NCBI GenBank assembly: GCA_049614485.1
Contig: JBMZDR010000006.1
Location: 41,342-105,341, forward strand
Direction of reading: 5' to 3'
Source of the DNA: GCA-2733415 sp049614485
GTDB taxonomy: Bacteria > Bacteroidota > Bacteroidia > Flavobacteriales > Flavobacteriaceae
Length of the DNA stretch: 64,000 nt
The notes below the pieces were generated by a model. It saw nothing but the letters and a program-made list of their open reading frames with translations, was not told the origin of the DNA and made no database searches. Position 1 is the first letter of the stretch, and every line of letters starts with the position of its first letter. The translations under genes and the position numbers were made by a program. Shown here in pieces: positions 53,303 to 62,789 of this stretch.

Positions 53303-55411
53303 TTATTTCTCTTTAGAGATAATACTTAAAGCCAAACGGATTTTGAAATAATCCAATTGTTCTTCAAAATGCTCAAAATAGGGTTTCAATCCATCTGGTG
53401 ATTGCAATTCCTGTTTTGCTATTTTAACAGATTCCACTTCACTTTTACTAATGAAATCATAAATATCAATAGCTTTTCCTTCACTCCATAACTTGGCTAT
53501 GTGTGAATATATTGTTGTCGATTTTAATTGACGTTGTTCAGCTATTTCATCAATACTCAAGCCTTGCTTGTATAATTCATAAGTCACACGATGTGTGTCA
53601 GACTTCTTTTTTGTAACTTTTTTAGACTCCGTGAAGGCTTTAACCTCGTTAATAAACGCAGTACCATATACATCTAATTTTCGCTGACCAACACCACTAA
53701 TAGCTAAGAACTCTTCATCAGATAATGGGCGCTCTCGTTCAATCTCTTTTAACGTAGCATCATTAAACACCAAATAAGCAGGGATGTTTTCTTCCAAAGC
53801 TATTTGCTGACGTAAGTAGCGTAAGCGCTCAAATAATGTATTTGAAGCGGGTTTTTTAACAGTCTTCTTCTTAGTTTCTTTTTCAGTAATTACAATTGGT
53901 TTTGTTAAGTAAACAACTTCATTTTCAAACAATACTTTTTTTGAAAACTCAGTGAGTTGTAAAGCATTGTTTTTATGAAAGGCAATTTCGCAATAGCCTT
54001 GATTAATCAGTTGAATAATATAATGTTGCCAATCTTGCCATGATAAATCTTTACCAATACCGTGTGTTTTAAGCTGATCGTATTTTTTATCTACAATTGT
54101 AGCATTTCTGGCACCTCTTAAAATATCTATGACAGTACCTGACGCTTCTGTTTCTCTTAAACGTGTAATAGTTGATAGTGCTTTTTGAGCTATAATTGTA
54201 CCGTTAAATAGCTTAGGTGGATTTTTACACACATCACAATTTCCACAATTGTCTGACAATAATTCTCCAAAATAACTCAATAGAATTTTTCGACGGCAAG
54301 TTGTGGCTTCAGAAAACTGTTTCATGCGGTCTAGCTTGGCCACCTGAACATCAAAGTTTGAAGTGCCTTCTGCAAATTTACGCAATTGAATCACGTCAGC
54401 ATAACTGTGAAACAATAGGGCATAGGCTGGTAAGCCATCTCTACCAGAACGTCCAATTTCTTGATAATAGCCTTCAATATTTTTAGGCATGTTGTAATGA
54501 ATCACCCAACGCACATTAGATTTATCAATTCCCATTCCAAAGGCTACTGTTGCGCACACTACTTGAATTTTATCAAAAATAAAATCCTCTTGAGCTTTAT
54601 TGCGTTTTTCAAAAGTCAACCCAGCATGATAGGTTGCTGCTTTGATACCGTTTAACTGTAATTTTTCAGCTAACTGCTCTGTAGATTTCCGACTTAAACA
54701 ATAGACTATTCCCATTTCATTTGGCCGACGTCTTATAAACTTTACAATTTGTGACACCCGATCATTTGCTGGTCTAACTTCCAATTCTATATTTTGTCGA
54801 TCAAAGGATGAAATTGATTGTACAGCATTTGGAATGCGTAACTGTGTAAGTATATCTTCACGTGTGGCCTTATCTGCTGTTGCGGTAAGAGCAATAATTG
54901 GTGTATTGGGTAGTTTGTTTTTCAGAAAACCTAACTGTTGGTATGATGGTCTAAAATCATGCCCCCAAGACGAGATACAATGCGCTTCATCAATGGCGAT
55001 ACAACTTATATATTGTTCGTTGATAATATGTTCCAATTGTGATAAACTCTCAGGGGCAACGTACAATAATTTAATTTTAGAATGGTGTATCGCTTCAAAT
55101 ATATTTTGATGTTCATCAGGAGTTTGGCTACTATTAAAATATGCAGCTTCAATTCCGTTTGCTTTTAAGCCATCTACCTGATCTTTCATTAGAGCTATTA
55201 GCGGTGATACTACAAGAGTGACTCCTTTAAAGAATAATGCAGGTAACTGAAAACAAATTGATTTTCCTCCACCAGTTGGCATGATGACTAAATTATCTTT
55301 TTTTGATAAAACAGAGTCAATGATACTTTGCTGTTCGGCCCTAAAACTATCATATCCGAAATATTGTTTTAGAGTTGGTAATAACTGTGATTGGTAATCA
55401 GATACTTGCAT
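53303..55411 (-). CDS. recQ: ATP-dependent DNA helicase RecQ
   Basis: A 702-residue 3'-5' DNA helicase for replication-fork repair. Motifs: 'LVIMPTGGGKSICFQLPAL' (I), 'IAIDEAHCISSWGHDFRPSY' (II, DEAH), 'VVCATVAFGMGIDKSNVRW' (V) and 'YYQEIGRSGRDGLPA' (VI). The zinc-binding Cys cluster is 'CRRKILLSYFGELLSDNCGNCDVC', followed by a winged-helix RQC and an HRDC domain ('LRQQIALEENIPAYLVFNDATL'). A helix-turn-helix-like tail follows ('KQGLSIDEIAEQRQLKSTTIYSH'), common in Bacteroidota RecQ. Confidence 0.95.
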   Translation of the reverse strand: MQVSDYQSQLLPTLKQYFGYDSFRAEQQSIIDSVLSKKDNLVIMPTGGGKSICFQLPALFFKGVTLVVSPLIALMKDQVDGLKANGIEAAYFNSSQTPDEHQNIFEAIHHSKIKLLYVAPESLSQLEHIINEQYISCIAIDEAHCISSWGHDFRPSYQQLGFLKNKLPNTPIIALTATADKATREDILTQLRIPNAVQSISSFDRQNIELEVRPANDRVSQIVKFIRRRPNEMGIVYCLSRKSTEQLAEKLQLNGIKAATYHAGLTFEKRNKAQEDFIFDKIQVVCATVAFGMGIDKSNVRWVIHYNMPKNIEGYYQEIGRSGRDGLPAYALLFHSYADVIQLRKFAEGTSNFDVQVAKLDRMKQFSEATTCRRKILLSYFGELLSDNCGNCDVCKNPPKLFNGTIIAQKALSTITRLRETEASGTVIDILRGARNATIVDKKYDQLKTHGIGKDLSWQDWQHYIIQLINQGYCEIAFHKNNALQLTEFSKKVLFENEVVYLTKPIVITEKETKKKTVKKPASNTLFERLRYLRQQIALEENIPAYLVFNDATLKEIERERPLSDEEFLAISGVGQRKLDVYGTAFINEVKAFTESKKVTKKKSDTHRVTYELYKQGLSIDEIAEQRQLKSTTIYSHIAKLWSEGKAIDIYDFISKSEVESVKIAKQELQSPDGLKPYFEHFEEQLDYFKIRLALSIISKEK

Positions 55412-55462
55412 TATAGTGGTTTAATAAGCCAAAATTACTTGATTTTATCTGGAAAATAGAAC

Positions 55463-56065
55463 TTAGATTTCAAAATTTTCATCTAATTCAATAACCTCTC
55501 CAGCTTGCATGGCATTCAAATAAATTGCGCCTATACGATAGCGTACTAATCGTAAGGTAGGGAATCCTGCTGCAGCTGTCATTTTGCGTACTTGTCTGAA
55601 TTTTCCTTCGCGTAAAGTAATAGACACCCAACTCGTAGGACCATGTCTGTCATCTCTTATTTTTTTAGCACGAATGGGTAATTGTAACGTTTCTTTGTTT
55701 AATGTTTTTACTTGACAAGGTTTGGTAAGATAAGGTTGGTTATCAACAGTAATGGTGACACCCTCACGCAATTGTTGCAGTGCCTTTTCAGTAATTAAAC
55801 CATCTACTTGTGCATAGTATTCTTTTTCAACCTTGCTGCTAAGTATAAAATAACTTTTTTTACCATCGGTAGTCAATAATAATAAGCCTTCAGAATCTCG
55901 GTCTAACCGACCAATTGCCATTGTCCCTTTTGGGAATTCTGCCAATTCACCTAATAACCTATGGTGTTTCTTCTTTTTTTGTTCATTAGTTACAAACTGA
56001 CTCAAAAACCCATAGGGTTTGCAAATTGCAAAATGTTTATGTTGTATTTGGTTAGCTTCTTCCAT
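55463..56065 (-). CDS. 23S rRNA pseudouridine synthase RluE-like
   Basis: A 200-residue member of the RsuA/RluB/E/F family without S4 domain. The catalytic Asp lies in 'AIGRLDRDSEGLLLLTTDG', and further matches are 'CKPYGFLSQFV' near the start and 'LREGKFRQVRKMTAAAGFPTLRLVRYRIG'. The last segment and the N-terminal KPYG are RluE-like, which modifies U2457 of 23S rRNA. It starts 14 bases inside the 3' end of topB, so they are probably co-transcribed. The exact target base is inferred. Confidence 0.9.
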   Translation of the reverse strand: MEEANQIQHKHFAICKPYGFLSQFVTNEQKKKKHHRLLGELAEFPKGTMAIGRLDRDSEGLLLLTTDGKKSYFILSSKVEKEYYAQVDGLITEKALQQLREGVTITVDNQPYLTKPCQVKTLNKETLQLPIRAKKIRDDRHGPTSWVSITLREGKFRQVRKMTAAAGFPTLRLVRYRIGAIYLNAMQAGEVIELDENFEI

Positions 56066-58346
56066 GTAAAATTTTATAAACGCGTTCTTTTGTTAAGGGT
56101 GTATTTCCTGCTTTTAACTTTACCGTTTCAAATAAAAATTTAAAGTCACAACCAGATTTGTAATTACTACATCCGTAAGCGGTTTTTCCTTTAATCACTG
56201 TTCCTTGTTGACATTTTGGGCAGCTAAACGCATTTGTGTCAATTGGCTTTATTTTTTGTTTTTCCTTTAGTATAATAGTACAGTTTTCATCAAGTTGTAG
56301 CAGCCCTTCTGTTGTGCCATTTTTAGTTTTAAACCCTTTTAGATTAACAGTTTCTCCTTTGGTTAACAAACGAATTAACTGCTTATCAGAAATTTTCTTA
56401 TCCATAAATTTAAACGGAATTATGAAGCTACAACCTGTTTTATAGCTGCTACAACCATAGGCAGATTTCCCTTTTAACAATAATCCTTGCTTGCATTTAG
56501 GGCACTTCAAATCAGTGACAGACGTTTTTTTTACTTTTACTGAAGTGGTTGTTTTAGCATTGGACGTTTTTTCATGAGAAATATTCGCTCGTGTTTGTTC
56601 TGAGCGCACTTCGTATACCAATTGATCAACCATAGCTTTCATGTTTTTTATAAAAGCTCCTGCATTATAGGTTCCTTTTTCTATTTCTTTCAATTGTTTT
56701 TCCCATAAACCAGTCATCTCTGCAGACTTCAATAAGTGATTTTGAATGGTGTCTATAAGCTGAACTCCTGTAGGTGTAGGTAATACCTGCTTTTTATTTC
56801 TAACAATGTATTTTCGTCTAAACAAAGTTTCAATAATATTAGCACGTGTTGATGGACGTCCGATACCGTTTTCTTTCATTAATTCCCTCAGGTCATCATC
56901 ATCTACTTGCTTGCCGGCGGTTTCCATAGCTCGTAACAAGGTTGCTTCTGTATATTGTTTAGGTGCTTTGGTTTCTTTGGTTAAAAAAGTAGGGGAGTGT
57001 GGGCCATTTTCACCTTCAATAAAATTTGGTAACAAACCAGTTTCTGGTTTAGTTTCAGCAGCTGGACGTTCAAACACGATACGCCACCCTTTTTTAATAA
57101 CCTGTTTACCAGTTGTTTTAAAGGTAACAGTTGCTACTTTACCAATAACTTGTGTGTTAGACACAGTACAATCAGCATGAAACACTGCTATAAAGCGCTT
57201 TGTAATAATATCATAAACATGTTGTTGATTGTTTTGTAAATTTATTTGTACACCAGTTGGTATTATAGCATGATGGTCTGTTACTTTTTTATCATTAAAA
57301 ACCTTAGATGATTTCTTTATCTTTTGAGATAACAGAGGCGTGGTTAACTGACTGTAATTGGTTAAGTTTTTTAATATTCCTGCAACTTTCGGATAGACAT
57401 CATTTGGTAAGAAAGTGGTGTCAACTCTAGGGTAGGTCACAACTTTTTGCTCATATAGTTTCTGAACAATTTTCAAGGTCTCGTCTGCTGAAAATCCAAA
57501 CTTGGTATTGCAATACACTTGTAAGCCAGTTAAATCAAATAATTTTGGAGCGTATTCTTTAGCTGTTTTTTTTGATATAGAAACAATTTCAAAATCATCA
57601 TCCTTTACTTTATCTGCAAATAGCTCCCCTTCAGATTGTTTTAAAAACCGGCCTTCTTCACAGTTAAATACCGTATTTCTATAAAGGGTTTGTAATTCCC
57701 AATACGGTTGTGGTATAAACTGTTCAATAGTCTTAAAGCGTTCAACAACCATAGCCAATGTTGGTGTTTGTACCCGTCCTACTGAAAGAACTTGTTTATA
57801 GCCGCCATGCTTTAGAGTGTACAATCTTGTTGCATTCATTCCTAAAAGCCAATCACCTATAGCTCTAGAAAACCCTGCGTAATATAAATTATCATAAACT
57901 TCTGAAGATTTTAAATTATTAAAACCTTCTTTGATAGCTTCGGAGGTTAAAGAGGATATCCATAACCGTTGCATTGGCCCTTTATAGTTTGCCTGTTCTA
58001 TAACCCAACGCTGAATTAATTCTCCTTCCTGTCCGGCATCTCCACAATTTATGACCACTGTAGCTTTTTCAAATAAACTCTTAACTATATTGAATTGTTT
58101 TTGAATACCTTCATTAGCCACCACTTTTGTTTTAAACTTTTCTGGAAGCATTGGGAGATTATTCAAATCCCAACTTTTCCAATGTGATTTATAATCGTTA
58201 GGTTCAAATAGCGTGCATAAATGTCCGAATGTATAAGTTACCAAATAACCATTACCTTCATAGTAGCCATCACGTTTTGTGTTGGCGCCTAATACTATAG
58301 CAATTTCACGTGCGACACTTGGTTTTTCGGCAATACAGACTTTCAC
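56052..58346 (-). CDS. topB: DNA topoisomerase III (type IA), TopB-like
   Basis: A 764-residue type IA topoisomerase, starting at GTG. The TOPRIM motif is 'IAEKPSVAREIA', and the acidic motif reads 'NCGDAGQEGELIQRW', with Gln where Arg is usual in 'DAGREGEL'. The active Tyr is in 'VVTYPRVDTTFLPNDV'. A C-terminal region carries two zinc-ribbon repeats ('CPKCKQGLLLKGKSAYGCSSY' and a second 'CPKCQQGTVIKGKTAYGCSNY'). Family members decatenate DNA, often with RecQ, encoded just downstream here. Confidence 0.93.
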   Translation of the reverse strand: MKVCIAEKPSVAREIAIVLGANTKRDGYYEGNGYLVTYTFGHLCTLFEPNDYKSHWKSWDLNNLPMLPEKFKTKVVANEGIQKQFNIVKSLFEKATVVINCGDAGQEGELIQRWVIEQANYKGPMQRLWISSLTSEAIKEGFNNLKSSEVYDNLYYAGFSRAIGDWLLGMNATRLYTLKHGGYKQVLSVGRVQTPTLAMVVERFKTIEQFIPQPYWELQTLYRNTVFNCEEGRFLKQSEGELFADKVKDDDFEIVSISKKTAKEYAPKLFDLTGLQVYCNTKFGFSADETLKIVQKLYEQKVVTYPRVDTTFLPNDVYPKVAGILKNLTNYSQLTTPLLSQKIKKSSKVFNDKKVTDHHAIIPTGVQINLQNNQQHVYDIITKRFIAVFHADCTVSNTQVIGKVATVTFKTTGKQVIKKGWRIVFERPAAETKPETGLLPNFIEGENGPHSPTFLTKETKAPKQYTEATLLRAMETAGKQVDDDDLRELMKENGIGRPSTRANIIETLFRRKYIVRNKKQVLPTPTGVQLIDTIQNHLLKSAEMTGLWEKQLKEIEKGTYNAGAFIKNMKAMVDQLVYEVRSEQTRANISHEKTSNAKTTTSVKVKKTSVTDLKCPKCKQGLLLKGKSAYGCSSYKTGCSFIIPFKFMDKKISDKQLIRLLTKGETVNLKGFKTKNGTTEGLLQLDENCTIILKEKQKIKPIDTNAFSCPKCQQGTVIKGKTAYGCSNYKSGCDFKFLFETVKLKAGNTPLTKERVYKILHGRS

Positions 58347-58442
58347 TCGAGTTGTTTGTGTTTTTTGAATTAAGACGATGCAAAATACAGAATTTTACTA
58401 TATTTATAAGGGAACATAAATTGTTTGATAGAAAATATCAAT

Positions 58443-59018
58443 ATGATGAAAGAATTACTCCATGATATTAAAAAATGTACGGTATGTTCTGAATTCTTAG
58501 AACTAGGGCCTAATCCTGTAGTTTCGGCTAGTAAAAACAGTAAAATTATAATAATAGGTCAAGCTCCCGGTACTGTTGTTCATAAAACAGGAATTCCGTG
58601 GAATGATAAAAGTGGTGAGAATTTAAGGGCTTGGATGAGGATTAGCAATGAGGATTTCTATAATTCTGAAAAAGTGGCTATTATTCCAATGGGATTTTGC
58701 TATCCTGGGAAGGGGAAGTCTGGAGATTTACCCCCACGAAAAGAATGTGCTCCCTTATGGCATAAGCAATTGCTATCTAAAATAGAAAGCGCAGAGTTGG
58801 TGCTATTAATAGGGAAGTATGCTCAAGATTATTATTTAAAAAAGGAAGCTGAAAGAACATTAACTGACACAGTAAAGAATTTCAAAACGTACTTGCCCGA
58901 ATATTTTGTGTTACCACATCCATCACCAAGAAACAATATCTGGCAGGCCAAAAATAAGTGGTTTGTTACAGAGGTACTTCCAACTCTAAAGGAGAGAATT
59001 TCATGTGCTTTGCGTTGA
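58443..59018 (+). CDS. Uracil-DNA glycosylase family protein
   Basis: A 191-residue protein. The ATG at 58443 is preferred; an in-frame TTG at 58425 adds six residues. Features: 'CTVCSEFLELGPNPVV', 'SKIIIIGQAPGTVVHKTG' (water-activating loop position), 'IPMGFCYPGKGKSGDLPP' and 'FVLPHPSPRNNIW', with the HPSP motif. This subgroup has Cys residues near the ends but not the full iron-sulfur set, so it is an uncharacterised UDG-like group rather than clearly type 4. It removes uracil from DNA. It is divergent from topB. Confidence 0.87.
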   Translation: MMKELLHDIKKCTVCSEFLELGPNPVVSASKNSKIIIIGQAPGTVVHKTGIPWNDKSGENLRAWMRISNEDFYNSEKVAIIPMGFCYPGKGKSGDLPPRKECAPLWHKQLLSKIESAELVLLIGKYAQDYYLKKEAERTLTDTVKNFKTYLPEYFVLPHPSPRNNIWQAKNKWFVTEVLPTLKERISCALR

Positions 59019-59100
59019 ATTTATAACATTATATGACTTATTTAATATTAAGTAATCATAAATTGTTTAACGGATTTTAACAAAATTAAATTTGAAAGCG

Positions 59101-59108
59101 TATCTTTG
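59101..59108 (+). promoter_or_regulatory. Candidate -7 box TATCTTTG for the cold-shock protein gene
   Basis: An exact TAnnTTTG match, giving a leader of about 80 bases before the ATG at 59190. Long leaders are typical of cold-shock genes. No clear -33 TTG is seen. Confidence 0.45.
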
Positions 59109-59189
59109 CAGTAGTTATACGTTGTATAAATTACAGAATATGACTAATTTATATTCATTTTTAACATAAAACAATTTTAAGATAAACTA

Positions 59190-59651
59190 ATGGCAAAATC
59201 GCAACAGACTTTTAATAAGATAGAAAAAGAAAAAAAACGTTTAAAAAAACGTGAAGAAAAAGAAAAGAAAAAAGCTGAGCGCAAGGCAAATGCTGTAAAG
59301 CCTACTAGTCTTGAAGATATGTTAGTTTATGTTGATGAGTTTGGACAATTAACAGACACACCACCAGATCCAACTAAAAAGAAGGAAGAGATTGATTTAG
59401 AAAGTATTGACATCTATATTCCTAAAAAAGTTGCCGGTGAAGATGATGACGCTGGTTTTGGAAATGAAGGAAAAGTATCTTTCTTTGATGATTCAAAAGG
59501 GTTTGGATTTATTATTGACAGTAAAACACAAGAAAAATATTTTGTTCACGTAAGTGGATTAATTGATGAAATAAAAGAAAACGACAAAGTTTCTTATGAA
59601 CTTGAAAAAGGGATGAAAGGAATGAACGCCGTTAGAGTTAAAAAAATATAA
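59190..59651 (+). CDS. Cold-shock-domain protein with Lys/Glu-rich N-terminal extension
   Basis: A 153-residue RNA-binding protein. The last ~65 residues form a cold-shock domain: 'NEGKVSFFDDSKGFGFII' (RNP1) and 'KYFVHVSGLIDEI' (RNP2). The first 40 residues are a charged coil ('EKEKKRLKKREEKEKKKAER'-like), followed by an acidic linker with 'DLESIDIYIPKKV'. The layout is common in flavobacteria. Likely role is nucleic-acid chaperone. The gene sits before a DEAD-box helicase but has its own terminator. Confidence 0.9.
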   Translation: MAKSQQTFNKIEKEKKRLKKREEKEKKKAERKANAVKPTSLEDMLVYVDEFGQLTDTPPDPTKKKEEIDLESIDIYIPKKVAGEDDDAGFGNEGKVSFFDDSKGFGFIIDSKTQEKYFVHVSGLIDEIKENDKVSYELEKGMKGMNAVRVKKI

Positions 59652-59676
59652 GTTCTACTAGTTATAGAACTGATTT

Positions 59677-59707
59677 AAAATCCTATTTTATTAAATAGGA
59701 TTTTTTT
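59677..59707 (+). terminator. Terminator after the cold-shock gene
   Basis: Perfect 12-bp stem (59677-59688 with 59693-59704, core ATCCTATTT/AAATAGGAT), 4-base loop, T run. Confidence 0.9.
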
Positions 59708-59742
59708 ATAGTTAAATATTACATTAGAAATAAGTACATAAT

Positions 59743-61083
59743 ATGTCAATATCATTTTCGGAGTTAGGCCTTTCAAAGCATTTGCTAAAAAGCTTATCAG
59801 ATAACAATATCAGTACACCAACTGAAATTCAAGAAAAAGTAATTCCTGTAATCTTAAACCAAACGGATGATGTGGTTGGTTTAGCTAAAACGGGGACAGG
59901 TAAAACAGCCGCTTTCGGTTTGCCTTTATTACAGAAAATTGATAGCGACAGTACAACAGTTCAAGCTGTGATATTAGCACCAACTAGAGAATTAGGACAA
60001 CAGATTTTTAATAATTTAGAGTCTTATGCTACACATCTTCCTGAAATATCTATTGCCTCAGTTTGTGGAGGAGTACCTATCAAACCTCAAATTGAACGTT
60101 TAGCATCTGGAGCACAGGTAATTGTAGCTACTCCAGGGCGTTTGATTGATTTGATTCAACGTGACGCCGTAAGTCTTAAAACAGTGAACTACTTTGTGTT
60201 AGATGAAGCAGATGAAATGGTGACCTCTTTAAAAGATGGTTTAGATAAAATTGTGGCTGTCATGCCTAAAAATAAACGCACATTTTTATTTTCTGCAACT
60301 TTACCTGGCGCCATAAAACAGTTGATTCAAAATTACATGTCGAAACATGTTACACAAGTGAGTGCTGACATGACTTCAGTTGGAAACAATGCTATTGATC
60401 ATAAATTTGTTGTAGTAAAACCTATAGAAAAATTAGAGGTTTTAATGCATTTCTTGTCTACCTACGAAGGCAAACAAGGTATCATCTTTTGTAAAACAAA
60501 AGCTGCAGTAAATAAATTGGCTAAAAATTTAGCTATTAATAGGTTTTCATCTGGTGCTTTACACGGAAGTTTATCTCAAGGAATTCGTGACCGTATCATG
60601 GGACAATTTCGTGATGGCCATATAAATATCTTAGTCGCAACCGATTTAGCAGCGCGTGGTATTGATGTAAAAGACATTGCTTTTGTAGTTAATTACCATT
60701 TGCCAGATACGTATGAAGCTTATGTGCATAGAAGCGGTAGAACAGCAAGAGCAGGAGCTAATGGGTTATCGTTATCTGTAATTCAAGAAGAAGAAATTCA
60801 AGACATCCCTGAATTTGAAGAAGAGTTAGGAATTCAATTTTCTGAATATCAAAAACCAGATGCTATTTCTGTTGAGGAAAACAACACAGTATTATGGGCT
60901 AAAAAAATATTTAAAACAAAACCAAATCGTGATGTATCACCAGCATTAAAGGATAAAGTAAAAACGGTGTTCCATCATTTAACAAAAGAGGAGTTGGTAG
61001 ATAAAATATTAGCTAATTACATCAGTGCTCAACAAAAACCAGTAGTTGAACCATCTTCTATTAAAAAGAAGAAGAAAAGATAA
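59743..61083 (+). CDS. DEAD-box ATP-dependent RNA helicase
   Basis: A 446-residue RNA helicase with the complete motif set: 'STPTEIQEKVIP', 'AKTGTGKTAAFG', 'PTRELGQQ', 'LDEADEM', 'SAT', 'GIIFCKT', 'ATDLAARGIDV' and 'HRSGRTARAG'. A C-terminal tail of about 90 residues ends in a Lys-rich stretch ('SSIKKKKKR'), probably for RNA contact. It is a paralog of the helicase at 49498 but has the accessory C-terminus that one lacks. It follows the cold-shock gene, so a joint cold-adaptation role is plausible. Confidence 0.94.
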   Translation: MSISFSELGLSKHLLKSLSDNNISTPTEIQEKVIPVILNQTDDVVGLAKTGTGKTAAFGLPLLQKIDSDSTTVQAVILAPTRELGQQIFNNLESYATHLPEISIASVCGGVPIKPQIERLASGAQVIVATPGRLIDLIQRDAVSLKTVNYFVLDEADEMVTSLKDGLDKIVAVMPKNKRTFLFSATLPGAIKQLIQNYMSKHVTQVSADMTSVGNNAIDHKFVVVKPIEKLEVLMHFLSTYEGKQGIIFCKTKAAVNKLAKNLAINRFSSGALHGSLSQGIRDRIMGQFRDGHINILVATDLAARGIDVKDIAFVVNYHLPDTYEAYVHRSGRTARAGANGLSLSVIQEEEIQDIPEFEEELGIQFSEYQKPDAISVEENNTVLWAKKIFKTKPNRDVSPALKDKVKTVFHHLTKEELVDKILANYISAQQKPVVEPSSIKKKKKR

Positions 61084-61084
61084 A

Positions 61085-62659
61085 CTAAGAACTACAAGAT
61101 AACATAGAGCATCCTACTTTATGACGTGCCCATTCAGGGCGTTTAGCAAACCATTTTTGGTATTTTGGCTGCTCATCATATGGCTGTTGTAGTAATGTGT
61201 ATAATTCATCTATCAGGCTATAATCTCCTTTATCTGCAGCATCTATAGCTAATTGCGACATGTAATTACGTAATACATATTTAGGGTTTACCTTATTCAT
61301 AGCTAGTTTACGATCTTGATGACTTAGTCTTTCTTCTGACAAACGTTTTTTATAACGTACAAACCACGATTTCCAGCGTTCTAGCACATGCCCTGTTAGT
61401 TCCTCCGGATTATAAAAAGAGTCTCTTATAAAATCTAAAAAAATAGTATCATCAGTGATTTCAATCTCTTTCTTAAAATTTGAAAGATTTCTAAAGAAAA
61501 TGGTCATATCTGTTTCAGACAAGTGCAAGTTGGCTTCCAGGTCTTTGATTAAACTCGCATCGCCATCTATCACTGTAGATAAGCCCAATTTTGAGTTCAT
61601 CATTTGTTGATACGCATGATGGAAATTTTGATTATAGTCATTTAAAATCGCTTCTAAAGCTTTCGCGTCCTCAATTAAAGGGTATAAAGCATTTGCCAAT
61701 TGTAATAAATTCCATAGTCCAATGTTGGGTTGGTTACCGTATCGGTAACGCTTATGCTGAGCGTCAGTAGTGTTTGGAGTCCAATCAAAATCATAGCCTT
61801 CAAGCCAACCATAAGGGCCATAATCAATAGTTAACCCCAATACAGACATGTTATCTGTATTCATTACACCATGAACAAAACCGACACGTTGCCAATGGAT
61901 AATCATATCTAAAGTCAATTGACTTACAGCTTTAAAAAAGTGTAAATACCCTGTTTTGTTTAAATCTTTTATTTCAGGATAATGCTGTGTTATAGTGTAG
62001 TCTACAAGAGTTTTTAAGGTGTTATAATCTTGACGTGATGCGTGAATTTCATAACTCCCAAAACGTAGAAAAGTAGGGGATACCCGACACACAATGGCTC
62101 CTTTTTCGTACGCTGGGTGACCATCATACAACACATCTCTCAAAACATCATCACCAGATAAGGCTAAAGATAAGGCGCGGGTAGTAGGAACTCCTAAGTG
62201 AAACATGGCTTCACTGCATAAATACTCTCTGACCGATGAGCGCAATACCGCCAAACCATCTGCTGTTCTGGAATAAGGAGTAGCGCCTGCACCTTTTAAT
62301 TGCAATGTCCATTTTTTATGATTATGCTCAACTTCAGTTAGATTAATGGCGCGACCATCTCCTAATTGTCCAGCCCAATTACCAAACTGATGTCCGCCGT
62401 AACACATGGCATACGGTGTGGTATTTTCAATATTTGAATTGCCCGTGAAGACAGCTAAGAACTCTTCAGATCTTGTGTCTTTTTCTGATACCCCTAAATC
62501 CTTAGCAATTGCTTGAGATGTGTGCAGAATTTGTGGTTTTTTAGTTTGTTTAGGAGTCACAAATGAATAGCAGGCACCTGAAACTTGCCGTCTGGAGTTT
62601 TCCAAAATTGGATCAGATGGCAACGCTGTAACAAAAGTATTTATTGTATTTAATTTCAT
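61085..62659 (-). CDS. selO: Protein adenylyltransferase SelO (YdiU/UPF0061)
   Basis: A 524-residue pseudokinase-fold enzyme that transfers AMP from ATP to Ser/Thr/Tyr of proteins in redox control. Family motifs include 'MCYGGHQFGNWAGQLGDGRA', 'LKGAGATPYSRTADGLAVLRSSVREYL' and 'HGVMNTDNMSVLGLTIDYGPYGW' with metal Asn/Asp. The C-terminus 'CSMLSCSS' has Cys where eukaryotic SelO carries selenocysteine. It is convergent with the DEAD-box gene, one base apart, with no terminator between. Confidence 0.95.
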   Translation of the reverse strand: MKLNTINTFVTALPSDPILENSRRQVSGACYSFVTPKQTKKPQILHTSQAIAKDLGVSEKDTRSEEFLAVFTGNSNIENTTPYAMCYGGHQFGNWAGQLGDGRAINLTEVEHNHKKWTLQLKGAGATPYSRTADGLAVLRSSVREYLCSEAMFHLGVPTTRALSLALSGDDVLRDVLYDGHPAYEKGAIVCRVSPTFLRFGSYEIHASRQDYNTLKTLVDYTITQHYPEIKDLNKTGYLHFFKAVSQLTLDMIIHWQRVGFVHGVMNTDNMSVLGLTIDYGPYGWLEGYDFDWTPNTTDAQHKRYRYGNQPNIGLWNLLQLANALYPLIEDAKALEAILNDYNQNFHHAYQQMMNSKLGLSTVIDGDASLIKDLEANLHLSETDMTIFFRNLSNFKKEIEITDDTIFLDFIRDSFYNPEELTGHVLERWKSWFVRYKKRLSEERLSHQDRKLAMNKVNPKYVLRNYMSQLAIDAADKGDYSLIDELYTLLQQPYDEQPKYQKWFAKRPEWARHKVGCSMLSCSS

Positions 62660-62789
62660 AATGTAAAATACTGTTTATAAATGAATTACATAAACTTAGT
62701 TAAAGTAAAACTATATCTCTATGAGAGCTCTTAAGTTCAAAAATACAACAATTAAAAATAGGAGAGATGTGGGCAGCACAGTTTAACAG

